Of a stretch of DNA of 64,000 bases, positions 43,992-52,630 are shown piece after piece (the first letter of the stretch is position 1; every line of letters begins with the position of its first letter). The notes below the pieces were generated by a model. That model searched no databases and had not been told where the DNA came from. It saw only the letters and a program-made list of their open reading frames with translations. The translations under genes and the position numbers were made by a program. The stretch spans positions 18,421 to 82,420 of the forward strand of contig QFNC01000011.1 of the NCBI GenBank assembly GCA_003240695.1, written 5' to 3'. The stretch comes from Pseudoxanthomonas suwonensis (lineage in GTDB: Bacteria; Pseudomonadota; Gammaproteobacteria; Xanthomonadales; Xanthomonadaceae).

Positions 43992-45662
43992 TCAGACCAT
44001 CGGCAAGCGCAGCCCCTGCTCTTTCGCGCACGCGATGGCGATGTCGTAACCGGCATCGGCATGCCGCATCACGCCGGTGCCGGGATCGTTCCACAGCACC
44101 CGGGCGATGCGGCGGTCGGCGGCCTCGCTGCCATCGCACACGATCACCACGCCGCTGTGCTGCGAATAGCCCATGCCCACGCCGCCGCCGTGGTGCAGCG
44201 ACACCCAGGTCGCGCCGCCGGCCACGTTGAGCATCGCGTTGAGCAGCGGCCAGTCCGACACGGCATCCGAACCATCCTGCATCGCCTCGGTTTCGCGGTT
44301 GGGCGAGGCCACGCTGCCGGAATCCAGGTGGTCGCGACCGATCACCACCGGCGCCTTCAATTCCCCATCGCGCACCATCCGGTTGAACGCCAGGCCCAGC
44401 TTGTGCCGCAGGCCCAGGCCGACCCAGCAGATGCGTGCCGGCAGGCCCTGGAAGCGGATCCGCTCGCGCGCCATGTCCAGCCAGTTGTGCAGATGCGGAT
44501 CGTCCGGAATCAATTCCTTGACCATGGCATCGGTTTTGTAGATGTCCTCCGGATCGCCGCTCAGCGCCACCCAACGAAACGGCCCGATGCCGCGGCAGAA
44601 CAGCGGACGCACGTAGGCCGGCACGAATCCCGGGAAATCGAAGGCATTCGTGCAGCCGACATCGAAGGCCATCTGTCGGATGTTGTTGCCGTAATCGACG
44701 GTCGGGATGCCCTGCGCATGGAAGGCCAGCATCGCCTGCACATGCGTGCGCATGCTCTGCTTGGCGGCGTCGCGCACCGTGTCGGGATCGGTCTTCTGTT
44801 CGGTTTCCCAGCGCTCCACGGTCCAGCCGCTCGGCAGGTAGCCGTGCACCGGATCGTGGGCACTGGTCTGATCGGTGACGCAATCCGGCTTCACGCCGCG
44901 CTTGACCAGTTCCGGCAGGATGTCGGCGGCATTACCGAGCAAGGCGATCGACTTCGCTTCGCCAGCCTGCGTGTACTTCGCGATGCGTGCCAGTGCGTCG
45001 TCGATATCGCTGGCCTGTTCATCGACGTACCGGGTGCGCAGGCGGAAATCGATGCTGGCCTGGCGACATTCGATGGTCAGCGAACAGGCACCCGCCAGCG
45101 ATGCCGCCAACGGCTGTGCACCACCCATCCCACCGAGGCCGGCGGTGAGAATCCATTTGCCCGCCAGATCGCCGCCGTAGTGCTGGCGCCCCATTTCCAC
45201 GAAGGTTTCGTAGGTGCCCTGCACGATGCCCTGCGAGCCGATGTAGATCCAACTGCCGGCGGTCATCTGGCCGTACATCATCAAGCCCTTGCGATCCAGC
45301 TCGTTGAAGTGCTCCCAGGTGGCCCAGTGCGGCACCAGGTTGGAGTTGGCGATCAGCACCCGCGGCGCGTCCGCATGGGTGGGAAACACGCCGACCGGCT
45401 TGCCGGACTGCACCAGCAGGGTTTCGTCGTCGCCCAGGCTTTTCAGTGTTTCCAGGATCGCGTCGAAGCTGGCCCAGTCGCGCGCCGCACGGCCGATGCC
45501 GCCGTACACCACCAGGTCCTGCGGACGTTCGGCCACCTCGGGATCGAGGTTGTTCTGCAGCATGCGGAACGGCGCTTCGGTCAGCCAGCTACGGCAGCTC
45601 AGCGTGCTGCCATGCGGTGCGCGGACAACGCGCGAGGGATCGTGGCGGGATGAGTCGGCCAT
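43992..45662 (-). CDS. hutU: urocanate hydratase
   Basis: A 556-residue enzyme converting urocanate to imidazolonepropionate in histidine degradation. Motifs: YGGIGRAARDW near the N-terminus, the NAD-binding region MTAGSWIYIGSQGIVQGTYE and AGLGGMGGAQPLAASLAG, the conserved Cys-containing FVPAYVRPLFCRGIGPFRW near residue 400, and SLHHGGGVGMGYSQHSGVV near the C-terminus. No other hut genes are in the window. Convergent with ivd; the cassette was inserted 12 bp beyond its stop. Confidence 0.96.
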   Translation of the reverse strand: MADSSRHDPSRVVRAPHGSTLSCRSWLTEAPFRMLQNNLDPEVAERPQDLVVYGGIGRAARDWASFDAILETLKSLGDDETLLVQSGKPVGVFPTHADAPRVLIANSNLVPHWATWEHFNELDRKGLMMYGQMTAGSWIYIGSQGIVQGTYETFVEMGRQHYGGDLAGKWILTAGLGGMGGAQPLAASLAGACSLTIECRQASIDFRLRTRYVDEQASDIDDALARIAKYTQAGEAKSIALLGNAADILPELVKRGVKPDCVTDQTSAHDPVHGYLPSGWTVERWETEQKTDPDTVRDAAKQSMRTHVQAMLAFHAQGIPTVDYGNNIRQMAFDVGCTNAFDFPGFVPAYVRPLFCRGIGPFRWVALSGDPEDIYKTDAMVKELIPDDPHLHNWLDMARERIRFQGLPARICWVGLGLRHKLGLAFNRMVRDGELKAPVVIGRDHLDSGSVASPNRETEAMQDGSDAVSDWPLLNAMLNVAGGATWVSLHHGGGVGMGYSQHSGVVIVCDGSEAADRRIARVLWNDPGTGVMRHADAGYDIAIACAKEQGLRLPMV

Positions 45663-45802
45663 GTGCTGGCTCCGGTGGAACGGTCGCCCAGTATCGCAGG
45701 CTGCAGTCCGACGCTCAAAAGCGGCGCATCGATTCCGCGTCCGCGGTGACGCGTGTGCATGCCGATGCGGCATCGACATGAAGCCGCGTTGCGCGGGAGT
45801 GA

Positions 45803-45889
45803 TGGTGCCCGGAGTCGGAATCGAACCGACATGACCTTGCGATCGAGGGATTTTAAGTCCCTTGCGTCTACCAGTTTCGCCATCCGGGC
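45803..45889 (-). tRNA. tRNA-Leu(UAA)
   Basis: Acceptor GCCCGGA/TCCGGGC, anticodon loop CTTAAAA giving UAA, a long variable arm typical of tRNA-Leu, T-loop GTTCGATTC, and encoded CCA. 87 nt. First of three tandem tRNA genes on the minus strand. Confidence 0.95.
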
Positions 45890-45935
45890 CGGCACGTCGC
45901 GTGGCTGCGGCATGACACCGCGCAACCGTGCGGGT

Positions 45936-46009
45936 TGGAGGCCTGGGTCGGAATCGAACCGGCGTACGCGGATTTGCAATCCGCTGCATGACCACTCTGC
46001 CACCAGGCC
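45936..46009 (-). tRNA. tRNA-Cys(GCA)
   Basis: Acceptor GGCCTGG/CCAGGCC, anticodon loop TTGCAAA giving GCA, T-loop GTTCGATTC, CCA encoded. 74 nt, 46 bp from tRNA-Leu. Confidence 0.95.
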
Positions 46010-46066
46010 GGTGACGCTGCATTGTCCATCGCCGGCAGCCAGGCCGCAAACGCGACCTGCGAAACG

Positions 46067-46092
46067 GCAAGCCCCGGCGAACCGGGGCTTGC
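46067..46092. repeat. perfect hairpin between tRNA-Gly and tRNA-Cys
   Basis: An 11-bp stem GCAAGCCCCGG/CCGGGGCTTGC with a CGAA tetraloop and no T-run. It may be a transcript-processing or attenuating structure between the tRNA genes. Confidence 0.5.
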
Positions 46093-46101
46093 AGGCGAAT
46101 C

Positions 46102-46177
<76 letters not shown>

Positions 46178-46240
46178 GGAGAGGCGAAAGTTTACCGATC
46201 CGCATCGGCATGTCAACTACCAGGCGGCTGCAATGCGGAA

Positions 46241-46894
46241 TCAGGACTGCGGAGGCTCGACGGCATCCACCGCCGCGTGCCGGACCGCAGGCTGGACGGT
46301 GGCAGTGCCCTCGCCGGCCCGCAGCACCGGCCAGGCGGCACGCAGGTATTCGAATCCCGACCACAGCGTCAGCAGCGCCGCGACGGCCAGCATCCAGTCG
46401 CCGATCAGGAACACTTCGCGGCCCATCCACGGCACCGGCTGCGGCGGCTTGGCCGGCACGATGGCATACAGCAGGCAGCCGATCGCCACCATCTGCACCA
46501 CGGTCTTGATCTTGCCCACCGTGGCGACCTTCACCCTGGCACGCTGCCCTAGTTCGGCCATCCATTCGCGCAGCGCCGACACCGCGATCTCGCGGCCCAC
46601 GATCACCGCCGCCCACATCGCCATCCAACCGGTGGGATGGCCCTGCACGATCAGGAACAGCGCGGTGGACACCATCAGCTTGTCCGCTACCGGATCGAGG
46701 AAGGCACCGAACGCCGAATACTGGTGGTAGCGACGCGCGATCCAGCCGTCCAGCCAGTCGGTGAACGAGGCCAGCGCGAATACCGCCATCGCCGCGAAGT
46801 TGGTCCAGCGGAACGGCAGGTAGAACACCGCCACCAGCACCGGAATCATCATGATGCGGGCCAGGGTGAGGAGGGTGGGAACGGTCAGTCTCAT
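46241..46894 (-). CDS. pgsA: CDP-diacylglycerol-glycerol-3-phosphate 3-phosphatidyltransferase
   Basis: A 217-residue inner-membrane enzyme, the committed step to phosphatidylglycerol. The CDP-alcohol transferase motif D-x2-DG-x2-AR-x8-G-x3-D-x3-D is visible as DWLDGWIARRY then FGAFLDPVADK near residue 48. Four or more hydrophobic segments are present. The ATG overlaps the uvrC stop (ATGA). Its C-terminal 30 residues are an Ala/Val-rich tail longer than in E. coli. Confidence 0.95.
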   Translation of the reverse strand: MRLTVPTLLTLARIMMIPVLVAVFYLPFRWTNFAAMAVFALASFTDWLDGWIARRYHQYSAFGAFLDPVADKLMVSTALFLIVQGHPTGWMAMWAAVIVGREIAVSALREWMAELGQRARVKVATVGKIKTVVQMVAIGCLLYAIVPAKPPQPVPWMGREVFLIGDWMLAVAALLTLWSGFEYLRAAWPVLRAGEGTATVQPAVRHAAVDAVEPPQS

Positions 46895-48759
46895 GCGGAA
46901 GCGGGGGGATCGTGTTCGGGCAGGCCGTGCAGGCTGGCGTAGATGCGTTGCGCAAGCGCAGCATGGATGCCATCCACCCGGGCGATGTCGTCCACCGCGG
47001 CGGCCTTCAACCCTGCCAGGCCGCCGAAGTGACGCAACAGGTTACCGCGTCGGCGCGGGCCGATGCCGGGAATGTCCTCCAGCCGGCTGGTGGCACGGGT
47101 TTTCTGGCGCTTGGCCCGGTGCCCGGTGATGGCGAAACGGTGCGCTTCGTCACGCACCTGCTGGATCAGCTGCAACCCGGGCGATGCGGCACCGGGGCGC
47201 AGTTCGCGCCCATCGGGCAGCAGCAGGGTTTCGTGGCCGGCACGGCGTTCCTCGCCCTTGGCCACGCCGACCAGCACGATGCCTTCCACGCCCAGTTCGG
47301 CCAGCACCGCGCGGGCCTGTGCCACCTGCCCCGCGCCGCCGTCGATCAGCAGCACGTCGGGCAGTTCGGCCTGTTCCCCGGCATCCGCCTCTGCGGCACG
47401 GCGGAAGCGGCGCTGCAGCGCCTGGTGCATGGCTGCGTAGTCGTCGCCCGGCGCGACGCCGGCGATGTTGTAGCGGCGATACTGGTTTTTCACCGGGCCG
47501 TTGCCATCGAAGACCACGCAGGCGGCCATGGGGGCTTCGCCCAAGGTATGGCTGATGTCGAAGCATTCCAGTCGCTGCGGCGGTGCCGGCAGTTCAAGCA
47601 GCCGCTGCAGGTCGTCCAGCCGGGCCTGCTGGCTGGCCTGGCTGCCCAGCTCGGTCTGCAACGCCAGCTGCGCGTTGCGGGTCACCAGGTCGAGATAGCC
47701 GGCACGTTCGCCGCGCACGCTGTGTTTCAGCTGTACGCGGCGGCCGGCCGCTTCGGAGAGCGCCTGCTGCAGCAGTTCGACATCGTCCAGGGCGCGATCC
47801 AGCACGATTTCCGGTGGTGGCGGCTGCTCGGCGTAGTACTGCGACACGAACGCCGACAGCACTTCGCCCGGCTGGTCGCTGCCGTTGGTGCGCGGAAAGA
47901 AGCTGCGCGTGCCCAGGTTGCGGCCGTCGCGGAAGGCCAGCAGCAGCAGCACGCAGGCCTGGCTGCCCTGCATCGCGCAGGCCAGCACGTCGAGATTGGC
48001 CGCATGGCCGTCCACGAACTGCCGGGTCTGCACGCTGCGGATCGCCGTGAGCAGATCGCGCAGGCGCGCGGCCGCTTCGAAATCGAGCGCATCGCTGGCG
48101 CGCTGCATCGCGGTGGTGAGTTCCTGCGCGAGTTCGTCGCTGCGGCCTTCCAGGAACAGGCCGGCGCGGCGCACGGCATGGGCGTAGTCGTCGCTGGCCA
48201 CCAGGCCCACGCACGGCCCGCTGCAGCGGGCGATCTGGTACTGCAGGCAGGGCCGCGTGCGGTTGCGGAACACGCTGTCCTCGCAGCTGCGCAGGCGGAA
48301 CAGGCGGTGCATCACGTTCAGGGTGTCGCGCACGGCGGTCACGCTGGCATACGGGCCGAAATAGCGTCCGTCCACCGCGCGCGGTCCGCGATGCAGGGCG
48401 ATGCGCGGCCAGTCTTCGCGGGTCAGCAGCACGTAGGGATAGCTCTTGTCGTCGCGCAGCATCACGTTGTAGCGCGGACGCAGCGACTTGATCAGCTGGT
48501 TTTCCAGCAGCAGGGCCTCGGCCTCGCTGCGGGTGACGGTGGCATCCATCCGTGCCACCTGCGCCAGCATGGCCATGGTGCGCGCATTCTTGGGCGCGTG
48601 GTTGAAGTAGCTGGCCACGCGCTTGCGCAAGGCGCCGGCCTTGCCCACGTACAGCACGCTGCCGTCGGCGGCGTACATGCGGTACACGCCCGGGGCAGTG
48701 CTCAGGCTGCGGACGAATGCCTTGCCGTCGAAATCGGAGCCGGCGCCGGCCGGGATCAT
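46891..48759 (-). CDS. uvrC: excinuclease ABC subunit C
   Basis: A 622-residue nucleotide-excision-repair nuclease. The GIY-YIG N-terminal domain has GVYRMYAADGSVLYVGKAGALRKRV at residues about 24-48. A UVR segment (ALDFEAAARLRDLLTAI) lies near residue 210. The RNase H-like C-terminal nuclease shows ECFDISHTLGEAPMAACVVF and LLIDGGAGQV, followed by helix-hairpin-helix motifs (LEDIPGIGPRRRGNLLRHFG). Overlaps both neighbours by 4 bp. Confidence 0.96.
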   Translation of the reverse strand: MIPAGAGSDFDGKAFVRSLSTAPGVYRMYAADGSVLYVGKAGALRKRVASYFNHAPKNARTMAMLAQVARMDATVTRSEAEALLLENQLIKSLRPRYNVMLRDDKSYPYVLLTREDWPRIALHRGPRAVDGRYFGPYASVTAVRDTLNVMHRLFRLRSCEDSVFRNRTRPCLQYQIARCSGPCVGLVASDDYAHAVRRAGLFLEGRSDELAQELTTAMQRASDALDFEAAARLRDLLTAIRSVQTRQFVDGHAANLDVLACAMQGSQACVLLLLAFRDGRNLGTRSFFPRTNGSDQPGEVLSAFVSQYYAEQPPPPEIVLDRALDDVELLQQALSEAAGRRVQLKHSVRGERAGYLDLVTRNAQLALQTELGSQASQQARLDDLQRLLELPAPPQRLECFDISHTLGEAPMAACVVFDGNGPVKNQYRRYNIAGVAPGDDYAAMHQALQRRFRRAAEADAGEQAELPDVLLIDGGAGQVAQARAVLAELGVEGIVLVGVAKGEERRAGHETLLLPDGRELRPGAASPGLQLIQQVRDEAHRFAITGHRAKRQKTRATSRLEDIPGIGPRRRGNLLRHFGGLAGLKAAAVDDIARVDGIHAALAQRIYASLHGLPEHDPPASA

Positions 48760-50159
48760 TCGCCGATCGGCAGACGCCGCATCTGGCCGCTGTGGCGGTC
48801 CAGCCGCCAGATCGCGTGCGCGCCGGCGTCGGCGATCCACAGGCTGCCGTCCACCGCCGCCAGGGCGCTGGGCGATTGCAGGGGTTCGGGCGTGGGCACG
48901 GTCTTCATCTCGCCGCCACCCAGACGCAGGGTGCGCAGGCTGCCGTTGCCCGAGTCGGCGATCCACAGCTGCGGGGAGTCCGGATCCAGCGCGATCGCCT
49001 GCGGTGCCTGCAGGCGGGCGTCGTTGCGGTTGCCGTCACGGTTGCCGAAGGTCCAGGGATCGCTGCCCACAAGCGTGGTGACCTGGCCGCTGCGCGCGTT
49101 GAACGAACGGATGGCCGAACCGGCTTCGTCGCAGACATACAGGGTGTGATGCGCCGCCGACAGCGAAATCGGCTGGGCGAAGGCGGCAAAGCTGCCATTG
49201 CCGTCGCGGATGGTTAAAGCGCCGGAACCGGCTTCCATGCGCATCATGCGCGTGCCCAAGTCATAGCTCCAGATGCGGTTGTCGCCGGCACAGGCGATGT
49301 ACAACTCACCGCCCAGCAGGGCCACCGAGCGCGGCGCATCCAACGACATGGCGGTGGGATTGGCCACCGGGCCCGGAACCGGACTGCCGGGCCTGCCGCT
49401 GCCGCACAGGGTGACCACATCGCCGCTGCGCAGATCGATGCGACGCACGGCATGGTTGCCGGCGTCGGCCACGTACAGCGCGCCGCGCTGCACCGACACT
49501 TCCTGCGGGTTGCGGAACGCTGCCAAGTCGGCAGGTCCGTCGACCATGCCGGCCACGCCGGTGCCGAACTGGCGGATGATTCGCCCGGCCTGGTCGCATT
49601 CCAGAATGCGGTGATGGCGGGTATCGGCAACGTAGACATAGCTGCCCAGCACGGCAACGCCGGAGGGATACAGCAAGGCGGTATCGGTACGGCGCGGTTC
49701 CTGCGGCTCGACCGCCACCACCGGAGCACCGGCACACAGGCTCGCCACGGCCGACTCCAGCGCTTGCCGGTCGCCCGCACCAACGAGACGCTCGACAATC
49801 CGGCCGGCATGGCTGATCAGCAATGTGGTGGGCCAGGCCTCGATGCCGAACTGCCGCCACAGGGACCATTGCGGATCCAGTGCCACCGGCATGCGCAGGC
49901 CATTCACGGCCAGCTGGTCGCGGACCTGATCGGGCTGCCGTTCGAAATCGAAGCGCGGCACGTGCACGGCCAGTACCCGCAGGCGGTCGCTGAAACGCGA
50001 CTGCAACTCAAGCAGTTCGTGCAGGCGCTGCTGCGACCACACCGAGCCGGCGTTGATGAACACCAGTGCGCAGGCGCTGCCGACCAGCCGTGCCGGTCGG
50101 GCGGAGATGTTCAACCAGTCCAGGTCGGAGGGCAGTTCCGGGGCGACGGTATCGAGCAT
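48756..50159 (-). CDS. thioredoxin-like/NHL-repeat protein (NHLRC2-type)
   Basis: A 467-residue protein. Residues about 20-140 form a thioredoxin-like domain (ALVFINAGSVWSQQRLHELL, FGIEAWPTTLLISHAGRIVE) in which the CxxC active site is absent, so it is not a disulfide reductase. Residues about 160-460 contain at least four NHL beta-propeller blades (LYPSGVAVLGSYVYVADTRHHRI, LYVADAGNHAVRRIDL, LWIADSGNGSLRTL, LWIADAGAHAIWRL). No signal peptide. The function is unknown. It sits between the LMW phosphatase and uvrC in the long overlapping chain. Confidence 0.85.
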   Translation of the reverse strand: MLDTVAPELPSDLDWLNISARPARLVGSACALVFINAGSVWSQQRLHELLELQSRFSDRLRVLAVHVPRFDFERQPDQVRDQLAVNGLRMPVALDPQWSLWRQFGIEAWPTTLLISHAGRIVERLVGAGDRQALESAVASLCAGAPVVAVEPQEPRRTDTALLYPSGVAVLGSYVYVADTRHHRILECDQAGRIIRQFGTGVAGMVDGPADLAAFRNPQEVSVQRGALYVADAGNHAVRRIDLRSGDVVTLCGSGRPGSPVPGPVANPTAMSLDAPRSVALLGGELYIACAGDNRIWSYDLGTRMMRMEAGSGALTIRDGNGSFAAFAQPISLSAAHHTLYVCDEAGSAIRSFNARSGQVTTLVGSDPWTFGNRDGNRNDARLQAPQAIALDPDSPQLWIADSGNGSLRTLRLGGGEMKTVPTPEPLQSPSALAAVDGSLWIADAGAHAIWRLDRHSGQMRRLPIGE

Positions 50160-50183
50160 GGCAGGATTGTTCGCTGGCCGGGG

Positions 50184-50672
50184 TTATCCGTCAACTCGCC
50201 GCTGCCAGACGCGCTGACGGACGGCAGCCTCGGCGGCACCGTCGACCATCGCCCAGACCCGCTCGAAATCGGCCGCATCGCCGGTGTAGGGATCGGGAAT
50301 GGCAGCGGCTTCGCCCGTGACCCACGGCAGCAGCAGCGTGGCGCGCGCCGTGGCATCGCGCGGGCGGCGGCCCTGCAAAGCCTGCAGATTGTCGGCATCG
50401 GCTGCCAAGATCCAGTCGAACCGCTGGAAATCGGCGGCAGCCAGCTGCCGGGCGCGCTGGCCGGCGATGTCCACGCCGTGGCCGCGCGCGCAGGCGATCG
50501 CACGCGGATCGGGCGGCTCGCCGGCGTGCCACGGCCCGATCCCGGCCGAATCCACCTGCACATCATCCTCCAGACCGGCGGCGTGCAGGCGCGCACGGAA
50601 CGCGCCTTCGGCCATTGGCGAGCGGCAGATGTTGCCCAGGCACAGCATCAGCAGGCGCACCGGCTGGCTCAT
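50184..50672 (-). CDS. low-molecular-weight protein-tyrosine phosphatase
   Basis: A 162-residue enzyme. The P-loop C-x5-R is CLGNICRS with C11 and R17, and the general-acid loop is DPYTGD near residue 130. It would dephosphorylate phosphotyrosine, often on tyrosine kinases of polysaccharide export, though none is in the window. Its ATG overlaps the kdsB stop. Confidence 0.93.
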   Translation of the reverse strand: MSQPVRLLMLCLGNICRSPMAEGAFRARLHAAGLEDDVQVDSAGIGPWHAGEPPDPRAIACARGHGVDIAGQRARQLAAADFQRFDWILAADADNLQALQGRRPRDATARATLLLPWVTGEAAAIPDPYTGDAADFERVWAMVDGAAEAAVRQRVWQRRVDG

Positions 50673-51469
50673 GCCGATGACGCTACGGCACGCTGGCGCG
50701 CCAGTTCGGTTTCGGCGCGAGCCAGGTCGTCGAGGGTGTCCACGCCCGGCGGAAACGGCTCCGGGCTGATCGCCACGGCGATCCGCGCGCCATGTTCCAG
50801 GGCGCGCAACTGTTCCAGCGATTCCAGCCGTTCCAGCCGTCCGGGTGGCAACCGCGCAAAGTGGCGCAGGAATCCGGCCCGGTAGCCGTAAATGCCGATG
50901 TGCCGCAACCACGGACCATCGGCATGACCGACCGGCAGCACGCTGCGATCGGCGGCGAAGGCGTCGCGCGGCCACGGAATCGGCGCGCGGCTGAAGTACA
51001 GGGCGTCGCCATTCGCGTCGCGCACCAGTTTCACGGCGTTCGGGTCGAACAGGGTGTCGGCGTCGCTGATCGGGGTGGCCAGCGTGCTCATCGGATGACC
51101 GGATGCGGCCAGCGCCTGCGCCACCGCACGGATGCCGCTGGCGGGGGCGAAGGGTTCATCGCCCTGCAGGTTCACCACGATGGCATCGTCGGCCCAGCCG
51201 GCCCGGTCGGCACATTCGGCCAACCGATCGCTGCCGGAGGCATGCTGGTCGCCGGTCATCGCCACCTGCGCGCCACTGCCATCCAGCGCATCGGCGATGC
51301 GGGGACTGTCGGTCGCCACCCATACCTGCTGCGCGCCGGCCTGCAGCGCACGCCGCACCACATGCGCGACGAGCGGCTCGCCGCCGAGCAGGCGCAGCGG
51401 CTTTTCCGGCAGCCGGGTGGCCGCCAGCCGCGCCGGGATGGCGACGATGAACGGCTCGGCGGCGGTCAT
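50669..51469 (-). CDS. kdsB: 3-deoxy-manno-octulosonate cytidylyltransferase
   Basis: A 266-residue enzyme activating KDO as CMP-KDO for lipopolysaccharide. It has IVAIPARLAATRLPEKPLRL at the N-terminus, GSDRLAECADRAGW near residue 79, IVVNLQGDEPF near residue 96, and YFSRAPIPWPRD. The chain lpxK ... kdsB is usually contiguous in this family; here five pantothenate/CoA genes lie between them. Overlaps panD and the phosphatase by 4 bp. Confidence 0.95.
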   Translation of the reverse strand: MTAAEPFIVAIPARLAATRLPEKPLRLLGGEPLVAHVVRRALQAGAQQVWVATDSPRIADALDGSGAQVAMTGDQHASGSDRLAECADRAGWADDAIVVNLQGDEPFAPASGIRAVAQALAASGHPMSTLATPISDADTLFDPNAVKLVRDANGDALYFSRAPIPWPRDAFAADRSVLPVGHADGPWLRHIGIYGYRAGFLRHFARLPPGRLERLESLEQLRALEHGARIAVAISPEPFPPGVDTLDDLARAETELARQRAVASSA

Positions 51470-51843
51470 GCGGCGACCCGACCGGCGGTTTCCTGGCGCA
51501 ACTCGCGCACGGCATTGTTGCCATCCACGAACACCACCTTGGGCTCCAACGTGGCCGCCTCGGCGGCATCCATCATCCCGTAGGCCACCACGATCACCAC
51601 ATCGCCCCGCTGCACCATGCGCGCGGCGGCGCCGTTCAGGGTGACTTCGCCCGGGCCGCCTTCGATGACATAGGTGGTGAAGCGGGCGCCGTTGTTGCAG
51701 TTCAGCACGTCAACCTGCTCGTTGCGCAGCAGACCGGCCGCCGCGATCAGCGCCGGATCCAGCGAAATCGAGCCCTCGTAGGCCAGATCCGCCCCGGTGA
51801 CCGTGGCGCGGTGGATTTTCGACTTCATCATCGTCACGTGCAT
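51466..51843 (-). CDS. panD: aspartate 1-decarboxylase
   Basis: A 125-residue pyruvoyl enzyme making beta-alanine. The self-cleavage site is in ADLAYEGSISLD, between Gly24 and Ser25. The catalytic and substrate residues KIHRATVT, NNGARFTTYVI and GDVVIVVAYG are present. The start MHVTMMKSKIHR fits the family's N-terminus. It follows coaX by 4 bp and overlaps kdsB. Its maturation may need a helper protein that is not encoded here. Confidence 0.95.
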   Translation of the reverse strand: MHVTMMKSKIHRATVTGADLAYEGSISLDPALIAAAGLLRNEQVDVLNCNNGARFTTYVIEGGPGEVTLNGAAARMVQRGDVVIVVAYGMMDAAEAATLEPKVVFVDGNNAVRELRQETAGRVAA

Positions 51844-51847
51844 GGCG

Positions 51848-52627
51848 TTACTCGGTGGACAGGGAGCGGCGCAGCAACAGCCGGATGCCGGCCAGGGTGA
51901 GATCGGGATCGATGGCGTCGAACACGCCGGCCTCGGCGAACAGTGTGGCCGCACCGCCGCTGCCGAGGATGAACGGACGCGCATCGGCCCCGAACGCCGT
52001 CTGACCGATGCGCGTAGTCAATTCGCGGATGGCGCCGAGGTGGCCGAAATACAAGCCCGAGGCAATGTTGTCGCGGGTACTGCGGCCCACCGGCTCCGGC
52101 GCAACCGCCACGGTCACCAGCGGCAGCGCGGCGGTGCGCTCGCGCAGTACCTGCGCCCACAGGCCGATGCCGGGCAGGATGGCGCCGCCACGGTGCACGC
52201 CATCTGCCGACACGGCATCCACGGTGGTGGCGGTGCCGGCGTCCACGATCAGCAGATCGCGCCCGGGATGCAGATGCCGCGCGGCCTCGGCATTGGCGAT
52301 GCGGTCGGCGCCCAGTTGGCGCGCGTCGTGATAGTCGTAACGCAGGCCGCTGGGTCCGTCTGCGGACACCACGAAGGCATGAGTGCCGAACCAGCGCTGC
52401 GTCGCCTCGCGCAGCGGATCGCTCAGAGCGGTGACGCTGCACAGACCGACATGCCGGACGGTCTTGGGGTCGTGGCCGCCCTCGCGCAGCAGCTGGCGCA
52501 GGCTGATGCCGAGTTCGTCGCCGGTCCAGTTGCGCCGCGAATCCAGTTCGAAGCGGAAAATGCAGCTATCGTCTGCGAACAGGCCGCCATCGATACGTGA
52601 ATTGCCGGCATCCAGAATCAGGTCCAT
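51848..52627 (-). CDS. coaX: type III pantothenate kinase
   Basis: A 259-residue ASKHA-fold kinase phosphorylating pantothenate, the first CoA step. The phosphate motif is LILDAGNSRIDGG at the N-terminus, GADRIANAEAA near residue 104, the DAGTATTVDAV nucleotide motif near residue 127, and GGAILPGIGLW. CoaX rather than CoaA is usual in this order. Tightly spaced between coaBC and panD. Confidence 0.94.
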   Translation of the reverse strand: MDLILDAGNSRIDGGLFADDSCIFRFELDSRRNWTGDELGISLRQLLREGGHDPKTVRHVGLCSVTALSDPLREATQRWFGTHAFVVSADGPSGLRYDYHDARQLGADRIANAEAARHLHPGRDLLIVDAGTATTVDAVSADGVHRGGAILPGIGLWAQVLRERTAALPLVTVAVAPEPVGRSTRDNIASGLYFGHLGAIRELTTRIGQTAFGADARPFILGSGGAATLFAEAGVFDAIDPDLTLAGIRLLLRRSLSTE

Positions 52628-52630
52628 GCG

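Noticed and set aside
46067..46092. Rho-independent terminator between tRNA genes
   Set aside because: The hairpin is perfect but has no T-run on either strand, and a tRNA gene continues immediately downstream.
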